Assembly: GCA_964030475.1 (NCBI GenBank)
Contig: CAXIPT010000002.1
Span: 10,885,475 to 10,949,474, forward strand
Reading direction: 5' to 3'
DNA from: Tethya wilhelma
Lineage: Eukaryota; Porifera; Demospongiae; Tethyida; Tethyidae
DNA: 64,000 nucleotides
The translations under genes and the position numbers were made by a program. The notes beneath the pieces were generated by a model. It was not told the DNA's origin and searched no databases. It was given only the letters and a program-made list of their open reading frames with translations. Below are positions 1 to 10,860 of this stretch, piece by piece (position 1 is the first letter of the stretch; every line of letters starts with the position of its first letter).

Positions 1-729
1 TTAGAAAACTATCCAAGGGAGGCTTTAATCCATGTCTGAAGGCTTAGCTGTCATTCTCTGAAAGTTTATGAGCATAAACATTTTGTATTGTGTCTATGGG
101 ACAGTCGGCCCATTCCTACTATACGTACTACCGTACGTATGATATGGTATAGTGAAAAATTTTCGGGGACAAATTTTCTCCATTTTATCTTGAATAGAAA
201 TTCCCTTCAAAAATTTTTGTGGATGGTCCATGCTCTATACAGTGATTACAGTGGCAATATCATTCTACTTTTTATATATAGCTTTACATTTGTGTGTGAT
301 TCATCAATATAAAAATTTTGTGGGAGGAAATTTTTATGGAATAATGCTAAATAAAAAAATCTGCAAAAAATTTCCCCATCATGCAAACTTCCCGCTAAAT
401 GATATGCATTTAAACGATATTACATAGCTAGGTTTTACAACCAATCCATTCTGCAATTCCTATAATAAAGTTTCACCATTATTACCATGAATTTTGCCAA
501 AATTATACAACATTTACGTTGCTGTCAAGAGGTTTAACAATGACACAATAACAGTTGATCGTGACTTGTTTACTTGATTAATATTTAATTCAATATAAAT
601 TTCTGGTTTTAACAAAAGAAANATTGGCTTTTCGTGTTTCAAGTCAATTGTTGGGCACTGCCAGTAAGATTCTAGCCTGGATATAGACTACACAGATCAT
701 AGGATTAGCCTATATTCTCTATTCAACAG
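1..729. other. AT-rich non-coding stretch upstream of the Calx-beta exons
   Basis: No convincing coding exon is seen. About 105-360 holds AT-rich repeat-like sequence with several AAAATTTT / AAATTTTTG words near a TACGTACTACCGTACGTA palindrome, a texture that recurs at 18700-18750 and suggests a decayed small transposon. A single N at 622 marks a join or uncertain base. The acceptor AG of the first visible Calx-beta exon ends at 729. Confidence 0.4.
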
Positions 730-2591
730 CTGGTGGTGACTTCACATTGCAAAATACATCGGCTCTTGTCCTTCCAAATCAATCTACTCCGAGATTGGTA
801 ACCTTCACTTTCCGAGTGGATTCTATTGCACAAGAATTGGATGAATCTATCAGACTTGTACTATCAGACCCTCCAGCACTAAGTAATCAATTTGCTGGAA
901 TGATTAATGACTCTGTCTACTTCATAAACACTGCAGACCTTGTTATTGTGGATGGTGACAGTAAGTATCATTGTATCATTGCATACATAAGCTCTAGTTG
1001 TCATGGAATCTGTCACATGCAGCTCTGGAACTTCAGTTCAAAGAAGAAGAATATAGAGTTGGTGAAAAGGAGGGTACTATTCCAGTCAGGGTGAATAAGA
1101 ACAACCGTATAGCCACCCCAGTGACTATTATAGTCACCCCAACAACACTGTTTCAAAACACAGCTATTGGAAGAGATGATCCACGTGGGGCACTGGAACC
1201 TAATCAAGACTCACCAATTGAAGCAGGTAGTTAACAGTAACTCTTAAGAAAGCAAGGGTTAACTATTGAACAGTTTTTTTTCAGCATCCACAATCAAGTT
1301 TTCAATAGCTACCACAAAAAAATTATGTGTTGTATGGTACTTGCCAATTAAACCAACCTGCAGATACGAATGACTTCAACCCCACTCCAATAGTAGTCAC
1401 CTTCCAACCTGATGAGACAGGAATAGCACGAAATGATATTCATACTCCAGTTCCTATTGTTGATGATGTCATTAATGAAGCTACTGAGCAGAACTTGGTG
1501 TTGATTCTCGACATTGTTAGTGCCACTAATACATCAAGAATATCTATTACACGTAGAGACAGTCTTGGCAGAATCATTGACAATGACCGTGAGTGATGGT
1601 AGTAGTTATATTGTTATTGACCTTAGTCATAAATTGTTTACTTATGATGTAGCCATTTCAATTGGATTTGAGCGGCCACTGTACAATGTTTCTGAACCAC
1701 CTGAATTTGAAGAAAATATCGCTGGACTTGTCCGCCTTGCAAAACAGGGAGGTGTTGAATCAGAGCAAACATTCCGGGTAGTTGTCACTGTCACTCCTAC
1801 TACTGATGATCCTAACATCGCACCAGCTGAATTATCTACTCCTGCAACTCCTGACACTCCTGCAGCTGATAATGATTACTCAATAGGACCAACCAACTTT
1901 GTAGTTCTTGTACTGGAGCCAGAAGAGCAAACTGAAGAGTTTAATTTTCGTGTCTTTCCTGATGACATTGCTGAAGGAACAGAGGCTTTTCAAGCTGCTT
2001 CTACCCAGTTGGAAGGTTCACCAGAGTTTGCACCACCAACTATTCTCTTTGCAAATACATTTGTGCTGATTGAAGATGATGATGGTAGGTTGAATATAGT
2101 TGGTACACTAACAATTATTGGTATTTTCATTTGCAGAAATAATCATTGGATTTGAGAGAAACTATACAGTCAATGAAACTATTGGAACAGTAGACATCTG
2201 TGCCGTGGTGACGTTCCCTGCAAATACTGTTCCAATTGTAATTCCTGCAATTGTTCTCAGTGTTAACACCATCACAGGGACTGCAGGTGAACTCTATACC
2301 GAGTCTTATGTTTAAATTCAGATAGTGTATTGATAGCATACTCCAATTTTATGCTGCTCCTTATTAGATGAGACTGACTATGGCAGGATTGCTGAAGAAG
2401 ATTTCATAGTGTTTCTAACATTTGATGATACATACAGAAGACAGTGTACCCCTCTTACGATTATTGATGATGAAGAAGTTGAAAACACTGAGAGTTTAAC
2501 AATTGGCTTGGTGTTTAGCAGATTTGGTCGTGCTTCTTCCAGTGTTATTTTTGATCCTGATGTCACAACTGTCACTATTTTGGACAATTAA
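730..2591 (+). CDS. Calx-beta repeat protein, 3' end of gene (six exons seen)
   Basis: Exons read as 730-960, 1023-1226, 1285-1588, 1653-2084, 2137-2286 and 2368-2591 (TAA), with GT/AG borders and phase-1 junctions throughout, as expected of shuffled repeat modules. The product has beta-sandwich repeats opening with strings such as EEYRVGEKEGTIPVRV and IIIGFERNYTVNETIGTVDI and closing on acidic turns such as VDGD, IDND, EDDDG and ILDN, the pattern of Calx-beta domains, which bind Ca2+ in Na/Ca exchangers, integrin beta-4 and adhesion proteins. No membrane segment follows the last repeat, so this C-terminus looks extracellular or secreted. The 5' end lies outside the window. Oddity: exon 3 stays open only if one A of the A7 run near 1315-1322 is skipped, so there is either a base-call error or a frameshift there. 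Family call is firm; the exact orthologue is unknown. Confidence 0.8.
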
Positions 2592-3463
2592 TGATATAGT
2601 AAGTGATTGGTTTTTATGAAAATTAATCAACAAGTTTGTATTTTGTGGTGGCCTGCATGGTAGTGTCAAATTCTAAAATTAATTGATTTAATAATTGAAC
2701 AGAAGTTGAATGCCAATTTAATTCGTTTAACTAGATATTCAATTAATTAGATCAGCCATATACGATAGTCCATTTTCTAAGCGAACAATCTGTTTATTGA
2801 CCATCCAAAACCTCTTTAAAATTTACAAGAAAAGAAGCTGATCTCTGAGAGAACAACTCTGACTTCATGCTGATCAATCAAGCGACCTGTGTGCTGCTGC
2901 TGATGAGCCTGTTCGTTGACAGGACTGTTGTGTCACTGGAACTCAAACATGCACCCAACCAACAATGAGTAAGATACAGTGTTGCCATGGTAACTAAACC
3001 AAGCACATACCCAGTGTCACTGAAACCATTGGCGAACAGAGGAGTCACGGTCTGCAGACACAATAATGTATTTGATTGTTGATTGCAAGCAGTACAAGCA
3101 AGTCTTGCCAGAGCTCGAACACATTCTGATTAATACACACCAGCAAAGTTTGCCGATTATACCTACCTATAATACAGCTATGTGGAATAATGTCAATTCA
3201 AAGCCTACAGACCAGTAATAATTATTATTTCCAGATACTGGACAGTAGAAAAGTTTAATGGATTGATGTCTCCATTATGTTATGGAGAGAATTGCATATA
3301 ATAATTACCTTTCATGAAATTGTGATCAGTGAAATCTGCTAAGTTATTGTCTACTAAACTTTCCTGCTATTCTATACAAATCCCCCCCTCCCCACTGAAT
3401 ATATGGAAAGAACAACAATTCATGTGTATTTAAACTTCAAACTGTGATTGTTACTGTCTGTTA
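2592..3463. other. Intergenic region between convergent Calx-beta and DNAAF1 genes
   Basis: No supported exon. The two flanking genes converge here, so both 3' ends fall in this stretch. Its only notable element is the perfect X-box palindrome at 2981-2994. Confidence 0.5.
2981..2994. promoter_or_regulatory. Perfect X-box (RFX-type) palindrome
   Basis: GTTGCCATGGTAAC matches the RFX consensus (GTTRCCATGGYAAC) and is a full palindrome. RFX factors switch on ciliary genes. It lies 470 bp past the stop of the ciliary gene DNAAF1 rather than at its promoter, so a role is only inferred; the match itself is directly seen. Confidence 0.5.
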
Positions 3464-5635
3464 TCATTGTCCCTTGAGCTCTGCTTCTTGCTGCTGAGTG
3501 GGTGGAGCTCCAAGTTGGATATTATCCAGGCCTAATTGTGATCATGAATGAGTGGTGTGTGCAAAAGGTGTATGTATGGCAGGGAAACTATGTAACTATA
3601 GCTATAATATTATTACATTCAATTTCACCTCAATTCTTTCATAATTGTCACGTCCCTTCCACCCAATTTCCCTAGGGGTACGTACTTTGGACACTCCTCA
3701 TGATCCTCTTGCATTCCATCTCATCCCAGCGCTGTCTCTCAACTCTCTCCTCTGCCACACCCCCTCTCCTCCTGTAGAAGGCCACACCTACTCTCATACC
3801 ACACCCATTAATTAAGCTCATTACTCACCATGCTTCTGCACATGCTCTGTCTTTAGGGAACACAGGTCGTTCATCAAGATAATTAAGGGTCAGCTATTAT
3901 ATTTACAGGGGAAAGTCACATAACATTAAAAGTACTATATTTAACCCAATGGCTTGGAATTAGTTTGAATTAGGACTCACTATATCACAGATGAGCGTCT
4001 TGCGATAGTGACTAATGTCTCTGATCACCTCATTGCCCATCATGGTAAGTACACTCTAGAAATATGAGAGGATTATAGTGATATATATAGCACACTATTT
4101 GAAGCACTATGCATATGCTTAGCTTAACAGTAAAATGAAACTGGCTAGGATGAGAACTGGATGCAATTGTTGGCCATGGATCGACTAAATAGTTACTAAC
4201 TAACCAGTTTCCTCATGGCAGTGAACACACCCACCACAGCAGGGTCCTTCAAATGATTGTGAGACAGATCAAGAACACTAAAGAGTGAGAGAAGAGATGC
4301 GCAAATTATCTCTGTCATTTCAAATGAAACATTCTCAATCCTACCTAAGATTGTGGCAGTGCACCAGCTCCTCAATGTCTTCAGCTCTCCTCAGTCTGTT
4401 GTGAGCACATTGCAGTGTGTTCAACACTGGCAGGCATCCTGTACATGATGGGATGCATTGACAATATGCAACAGAGCTCATAATTTTGATGACCCGGCCT
4501 ATTATCTAGAAGGGACTTACGAAGGTTTTCCAACCGTGTCAGCATGTTGTTAGAGAGGTTGAGAGTGTCTAGAAACTGAAGATGGTCCAGATTCTCAATC
4601 TTAGAGATTTGATTTTGTTGTAGATACCTACAAAAAATGAAAATTATAATATCCAATTTTACATTGAAATTATATAGTAAGCCACAGGAATGCATGGATA
4701 AATCATAAACAACATCCACAACAAAACAATGCTTTCAGTTGAGTTCCCTTGCATTGGTATCCGTAGTGTTCTGTGTATACACTAACTGTTTTCAGCACTC
4801 ACAGGCATCTCAGCTCTGTCTGGTGCTGCAGGCCGTCAATCTTCAGGATGCCATTGCTCTCCAACCACAGACACTTCAGCCCAGTGTACTCTTCCAAGTT
4901 CTCAATCTTCATAAAACCTGTCAGTCATTTTTGTGTGTGTAATAGCATGCAGTAGTTGTATGCCGATAAGTATGTGTGTAAGCGTGATTGAGAGAGTGCA
5001 GTGAGTGAATATATGTGAGGGGGCATAGGAAAAGGGACCTATAGTAAAAATGTTACAGTTTTGACAATGGCCAAATTTAGTGTAGTATTATAAACTGTTG
5101 TGGTTAAGTTATAGTACAAAGTGCAATTGCATGACTGAGTAAGAAATTGATAACAAGGTTTTACCATACCCTATAGATTTTGAAAATGGTGAAATCCCAA
5201 TTTTGATGATTTGGTGTTATAGGTCCCTTTTCCTGTGCCCCCTCACATATGACTATGCTAGCAATTAGGTACCTTTAAAGTGCAGATAAAGGACATCGTT
5301 AAGGTATGGTGTCTGGTAGAGTTTCAACTCTTTACAGAGCTTTTCAATATATTTCTTAGTCATCCTACAGATGTGATGCAAATAACAGGAGCCCAGTTCC
5401 ACCATAGTTTATACAATCAATGCTATTATTTTTGATTTGTTCACTGCAAACCTTCCACAAGAGTTTATTCTCACCTTGGTCCCGAGTCTTTCTCCTCAGC
5501 CGCGGCTGAAGTGGGTGTGATCTCACGAGAACTGCTACATTATCATATTATGGAAGATACATGAAAGATTACGCTAGGATCTAACGCAGTCTTCACTTAC
5601 TTCGTGTCATTATTTCCCTCTAGTGGCTCTAGCAT
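3464..5635 (-). CDS. DNAAF1: Dynein axonemal assembly factor 1 (LRRC50), complete 11-exon gene
   Basis: Exons in gene order: 5601-5635, 5475-5534, 5273-5364, 4803-4917, 4521-4627, 4345-4438, 4205-4277, 3981-4055, 3829-3893, 3686-3771, 3464-3531. They total 870 nt, a 289-residue frame plus stop; every junction has GT/AG and phases fit. DNAAF1 is a cytoplasmic factor that preassembles outer and inner dynein arms of motile cilia. Signature segments are [108 protein letters not shown] and the charged [18 protein letters not shown], i.e. the SDS22-like leucine-rich repeats and LRR cap of the family in order. The N-terminal 30 residues and the last 20 (ending in a Gln/Glu-rich stretch) are less certain. 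The protein is much shorter than vertebrate DNAAF1 because the long disordered C-terminal region is missing. An inverted-repeat element lies in the third intron. Confidence 0.9.
5014..5247. mobile_element. MITE in a DNAAF1 intron
   Basis: The ends form terminal inverted repeats of about 33 bp: the left end reads TGTGAGGGGGCATAGGAAAA and the right end is its complement with one mismatch, followed on both sides by matching GGGACCTATA. It is flanked by TA (or ATAT) on both sides, as in Tc1/mariner-type insertions. At about 234 bp it has no coding capacity. It sits between exons 3 and 4 of DNAAF1. Confidence 0.75.
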
Positions 5636-5949
5636 CTTCAATGAGATGAGAGTTGTTCAAGCTATTTTGCTCGATGACTGTTTTACCGGGCCTTGGTGCG
5701 AATTTTTTTCACAAAGTCAACCCACTGGTAAAGGTCGTCACCCACGATCCTAGATCCTAGACCCTGTAGCTAGCTGTGCATGTGCGCGCGCGCGCGTGCC
5801 CGGCCGGCCCGGCACCCATGTCCAGTTGGATGTCGAAGTGCTCGCTATCAGCTAGTTAGCACCATCCTTAGCTTTTTAACTATACATAGTGTTGTTTGCT
5901 CCTCGTGTTGGCCAATTGGAGTGCTGAATTACAATTACAATTAATTTTA

Positions 5950-6010
<61 letters not shown>

Positions 6011-6456
6011 GCCTTACAGTGCACAAATGATTGACAGACATAATAATTATGTGATGTGACATATAATGACAGGAAAAGTGAGGGTGAACCAGACAAAACT
6101 GGCAGCCAGAAATACAATTAGACAAGTCACCAGCCCAAAGCTGGTTATAATTTGGTGTGCAGTATTATTCAGTATAGTATTAATTTCCAATTTGCCATCA
6201 TGCAGCTAGACAGGCTTGGCTTGGGATACTCCACACAGTCAGAGCGCACGGAAGTTATATACCACATGTACAAATTGTGCACGCATATATGATTATGACA
6301 CGGCCGGACTTTTACAAAAAACATACTGACCTTCATTTTCAAAACTTGCTGTTGATATTTCTTCCTTAGCCACTTTTAACCAGCTGGTAGCAAACCATAG
6401 ATGTCATTTTATATTCAAGATTTGTTGCTGGTAGTACAATAGAGAGAAAAATTACA
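5636..6456. other. Upstream region of DNAAF1 and intergenic space
   Basis: The 200 bp upstream of the DNAAF1 start contains a GC-rich patch near 5770-5815 with a GCGCGCGCGCG run and GGCCGGCCCGG, plausible as a promoter island in an otherwise AT-rich region. No second gene is seen. The rest holds an ATT microsatellite and unique non-coding sequence. Confidence 0.35.
5950..6010. repeat. (ATT)n microsatellite
   Basis: About 20 uninterrupted ATT/TTA units. Confidence 0.95.
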
Positions 6457-7822
6457 GAAAGGGTGAATGGGTAGTACCACTGCTGTTCACCGTCGGCTAC
6501 ACTTTTGTCTCAACAGTCACACAGATTCCTTTGAGGTATTACATATGTTACTTATGTATAGTTTAACAACCACACAAAACAGTTTGTGTCCAAATAAAAC
6601 TGTAGGAATTACTGGGCGTTCTGTACGGGGTATAGAATAAAGCAATACTTCAGAAAATCTTCACTCTTTAGCTAGGGCAAATAATCATCAGTATACCTGC
6701 ATACAAAGAAACAAACAATATTACACATTACTTCTTAATTTAAAAATGTGTCAAGGCTTGTACACTGGTCAGCTACTGATACTAAATTCAAGATGGATAT
6801 TTCAGCTTTCTACAAAAATACAGCAATGACAAGTTACATTCTAGTTATAGTGACTGTATTTTTCATAATATTATAAACTTTATAACAGATGGATAACTTA
6901 AACTGGACCGCTGGTCAAAAGTTGGGTATAAATGACCTTTGAACTCTACTTACAAAGATGGCTGCATTGAAGTACATGAATTTATACGGTAAGTTTCAGT
7001 TTTTATTTAAGCCTATTTTATGATAAAAATGAGTATCAACGAATGTAGTACCTATGAAAAGAAGTTACTTTGTGTTGTCAAAGTTGTCTCAACACATTCC
7101 AGTTCTCTGGAAATGCTTTTCAAGTAAGTCAGTTAGGAAGGAAGTGCGTAAGAACAAAAATGGCACTATTGTGGATTCTCAGTAGTGCTTTCTACAGGTG
7201 CTGAGCAAAGTTTCTGTGAGTTTTAGGCCTTGCATACAATTGGTAATCTGTCAGCGAAAGCCTTTGAGCAAGTTTGAAGACTCTACTTTGTTTTGCTGGA
7301 TTTTTATGATCATAATAATGATGATTTTCATGATTTTTAGCCTGTCCATAATATAGGTGGTTTACATAGTATACAATGTTACTTACCACAGAACATTACT
7401 TACATACAAATGAATTTAATAAAGCAAAAAAATATATATATATATATACATAGTAAAAATTTATTTAATATTAAAGCGTCAATATTATAATCTACAGTGC
7501 TGTTTACCAGAATACTTGAATGAATGCTCAACTAATTCAAAGCTGACAGCCATCATGATGGGGACCGATGTCATATGGGCTGCCAGCAGGATCAACTCCT
7601 TCAATACCTTGACTCCTGTTTCACTGGAGCTTCCTGGAATCACTATAGCTAGTTTATGAGCAATTCAAGTGTATGTGTTTGAAACCAATAGGGATGCTAT
7701 TGATATCAATAGCGAACCTTTCGTCCCTCATTTTTAAAGCGGCGGGACTCATCAGTTGGTTCCGCTGATATAGGGAGGGTGTCACTGCTTAGCTGAATGT
7801 AAGCATTGACTAGTTAAGTTGA
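6457..7822. repeat. Segmental duplication unit, copy 1 (partner 47396-48753)
   Basis: This 1.37-kb block matches 47396-48753 in the same orientation with only a few per cent differences and small indels (for example an AT run at 7429-7448 is replaced by an A run in the partner). No gene is recognised; the short minus-strand reading frame 7192-7389 is conserved in both copies (48134-48331) but shows no family signature. The partner copy starts immediately after an N, so it may be a second haplotype or a misplaced contig. Confidence 0.85.
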
Positions 7823-8048
7823 CATATGCACCATTGGATTGATGTAAACAGCAGCACCACTCCACAACACACTCCATTTGGAGGGCCTGGACCCTCTTTG
7901 GGCCCCTCTTGGTGCGTTGTCATACACTACAGTCATAATTTATTATTTTTTTTTGTTTCTCTTATTAATGCTCATCTTCACATATGTATACCATTGGATG
8001 CAAACAGGAACACCATATATCCTTCACCTCGTCCACCCTTATCTGCAG

Positions 8049-8092
<44 letters not shown>

Positions 8093-8572
8093 CATTAAAT
8101 GACAACAGTCGGACCCCTGCAACAGAAACCACTCTCCTGTAAGTTACACAATACATCATCACATAATTCTATCCTCTTGTACTGTGTACTTCATGAAACA
8201 AATTTAAGTTAGTGGAAGGACAGCTGTCACAATGTAAGCATAAAAAATTTATCTTCCTGCGTTCTATATCCTAGCTTCTATGCAATGTCATGCATGTCTG
8301 TCACACACACACACACACACTGCACCTCATTCTTCAAGAAAAGCTAAAATTGGCTAATCCAGAGGGATCCTCCTGCTACAGATACTCTATAGTAAGTGAA
8401 TAATAATAATCCATGTTCTGATCTCTAGAATATTATTTGGTATTAGTTTCGTTTAGTAAATTAAGATATGCAAATGATGTGACATTGTGTATATCATTAT
8501 TGGTAAGTATTACAACTCAGTCTTATTGATAACGTGTTTCTATTTTCTTCTCTCATGCAAACACACAAACAG
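7823..8572. repeat. Dispersed duplicated sequence with CA microsatellites
   Basis: 7826-8240 matches 51890-52230 (about 95 per cent by eye), and the phrase around 8230-8320 (a CTTCCTGC...TCTATATCC motif followed by a CA run) recurs near 10250, 43750 (inverted) and 53000. CA runs lie at about 8050-8091 and 8303-8322. No reliable reading frame is seen. Confidence 0.7.
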
Positions 8573-8989
8573 TTGTCAAAAGTTGAGGAGCTGATCTTTG
8601 TAAGCTCTAGCTATATATACTAGTGTTGTTAGTTCTGTTGTGATTGCCACTTGTGTTCACTTCTGTGGCTGCAGCTCTTCACTAGTGACAGTACTGTCAG
8701 AGGTATAGTCCCTGAAGATAGCTAGTAACTAATTCCGCCCCTCCATGGACTGAACACCCTAATGCAGTGGGGCAGGAGGCAGATGAAGAGAAGGAAGAAG
8801 AGATAGAAGATGAGAGCTACAATCATGCATGCATGGTTGCAGTTCCCACCATCAGTTCCTCACATATGATCATAATCATAATCTGGACATCAGATTCTAC
8901 TAAAAATAATTTAGCTATGGTTTCAGTGGGCGTGCATGTGGAAAGCAATAATTGGCATCATTAAAAATGTGTAGGTGTGAGTGTGGTAC
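8573..8989 (+). CDS. Acidic-set exons, copy 1 (unknown family)
   Basis: Exon candidates: 8573-8599 (LSKVEELIF), 8675-8702 (LFTSD...), 8768-8821 or slightly longer (GQEADEEKEEEIEDE), with GT/AG borders and matching phases. After a further acceptor at 8941-8943 a short terminal exon could follow, but its frame here is disturbed relative to the copy at 45286-45329. The same set recurs at 12.9, 43.1 (inverted), 45.0 and 54.0 kb with the acidic exon varying in length. The start of the gene is not seen. Function unknown; a charged helical or coiled segment is all that can be said. Confidence 0.4.
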
Positions 8990-9039
8990 CAATGTATAGA
9001 AATCCCATAACAGTACGCAATGAAGAGCAGGCTTGGTGC

Positions 9040-9216
9040 CATGTTCACTAGTAAAAAAACATGACTTATATGTTTGAGAGCACTGAAGGACCACTCAGAT
9101 GAACAAGATGTTACTTGCAAAGTGCAGAGTAAGCGCAGAAGAATGGAGCTGGCAGCTTCTTGAAGAATTTGTGCAGTGACATGTAAGGGGAGGGAAGCGG
9201 TTTTCATATAACCCAC
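9040..9216 (-). pseudogene. hAT transposase C-terminal fragment, truncated
   Basis: The minus strand reads LRLLCTLQVTSCSSEWSFSAL then KHI, the start of the hAT dimerisation region, and breaks off into unrelated sequence. A longer copy lies at 33381-33640. Here the second half of the domain is lost. Confidence 0.65.
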
Positions 9217-9639
9217 CCCACTACACTACACGTGGTCTATACAGCGCCGGCAGCCTCACCTATATAATTATATGTTTTAGAGCATGCGCTTAGCGCTATA
9301 GCTGTCCTTCCCACCCTGTATATAGCTTAAACTATGACCTCATGAGCTCAATGGCGAACTGCTAGCACAATCAGAAAGTTTAAGTTCTCAAGACCATAAA
9401 GTAGACTATTAGTGAGGTAAAACGCCTGTGTATAATAGTTTGTTATTTTAATTCTTCAGTTTGATATACAAATTGGTCATTCCGCAAAAATCAGTATTTA
9501 CAGTACTTAAGTATAAAGTATTGTTTTCACGGAGAGAAAAGGGGGTGCTCAAAAATCGGTTAGCATAATCAGTTAGAACCTTCAGGTCCACCGTAGATTT
9601 TCATCCTAGTCTAGTAACTTCTTACAACTGCTTCTAGGT

Positions 9640-9775
9640 TTGGATACAATGGTCCAGATATCTTCACTGAGTTTATGAGATATGGGTTTGATGGCGGTGT
9701 TCTTTCTTCCAACCAATGGAAGACCAGTATAGTCGGGCACTACAAGAGACTTGTCCTGTGCTTCTTGAAGTTCAG
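9640..9775 (-). pseudogene. Exon-like module DKSLVVPDYTGLPLVGRK
   Basis: The minus strand is open for DKSLVVPDYTGLPLVGRK followed by NTAIKPISHKLSEDIWTIVSK. A related module lies at 51420-51590 (minus, DYKSLVVPDYIGFPLVGRK), and a frameshifted copy (two extra bases in the VVPDY part) at about 34120-34250, duplicated near 50520-50650. Conservation of this frame in diverged copies suggests a real exon of unknown function. Confidence 0.4.
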
Positions 9776-10012
9776 AGGCGGAGAGGTGTGTAAGACTCTG
9801 TCATTCTTTGGAAGGTCTGGGTTGACACAGAAGAGCTATTGAAGGAAAAGTAAATTCACACACCATAGATTTGATCAACACTATACTTGTACTGAAATAT
9901 TTCAGGTCGATCTGCAGTAATGAGCTTATAAATCATCCATGAATTGATGCATTCAATTTGACGCTATACGTGTTATATTACGATATCAATATTTTTGACT
10001 TGTGCATGTGTG

Positions 10013-10015
<3 letters not shown>

Positions 10016-10091
<76 letters not shown>

Positions 10092-10122
10092 GTACACATA
10101 CACACACATACACACACACACA
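10016..10122. repeat. (CA)n microsatellite
   Basis: A CA run of over 60 bp followed by interrupted CA/CATA units. Reading frames through it (His-Thr repeats) are not genes. Confidence 0.95.
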
Positions 10123-10239
10123 GAGAAAGAGAGCTAATGGAACAGTACCTCATTCTCCAGAATTCTTTGAAAACTTCAATGGTGGAAAGACAAGTGCCTC
10201 CTGTTGCAGAATGAAAATGAGGTACTCCTTGCTCACAAT

Positions 10240-10860
10240 ATAAGCATAAAAAATTTATCTTCCTGCATTCTATATCCTAGCTTCTATATATGCAATGTCA
10301 TGTATGTCTGTCACACACACACACATTGATGATGATCGCCAACCAAATGGTCAAGTTGTGGCTTAGCAATATTTGCAAAGACCAGAATACAAACTGGAAG
10401 CAGAGACCTGACTGGTGGCCTCAGCTAGGAGGCTGTCTTTACGAGTCAAAAGGGCTGGACATGCCGTAGCTGTTCAGTTCAGGATTTATAATAATTATTA
10501 TGCAGGTACTGTTGATTGAAGACCCTCCAAGAGCTCAGGCCTGTAAGTATTGCGAGCATGTGACCTGCACGATCCATGGTTTGTGTGGCTACAGCGTTTA
10601 AATCAACTTAAGAGAGGATCAGAGCCAATACATGATGATCGAAGACTTTATTTTTTATTGTAAAATGTGGAAAAGAAGATGCTGGAAAAATAGAAGTAAG
10701 TCTGTGACAAGCATGGAAGCCTCACAACCAAGGTAGTGACCTATTTTAGTGTGAATTAAATTTGATGTAATCACGTATTCGATCCACTCTGCAAAAGAAC
10801 TGAAGGAGCAACGTGCACTACATTACTACTACACAATTATCACCTTTAAAATGTTGCAAC
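10240..10860. repeat. Segmental duplication, copy 1 (partner about 52980-53575)
   Basis: Nearly identical to 52980-53575 in the same orientation, including the shared phrase GATGATCGCCAACCAAATGG; part of that phrase also occurs at 14227. No coding region is recognised. Confidence 0.85.

Noticed and set aside
10000..10214. His-Thr repeat proteins over CA and GT runs (also 7965-8162, 43686-44051)
   Set aside because: They arise from microsatellites in all frames and have no other coding sign.
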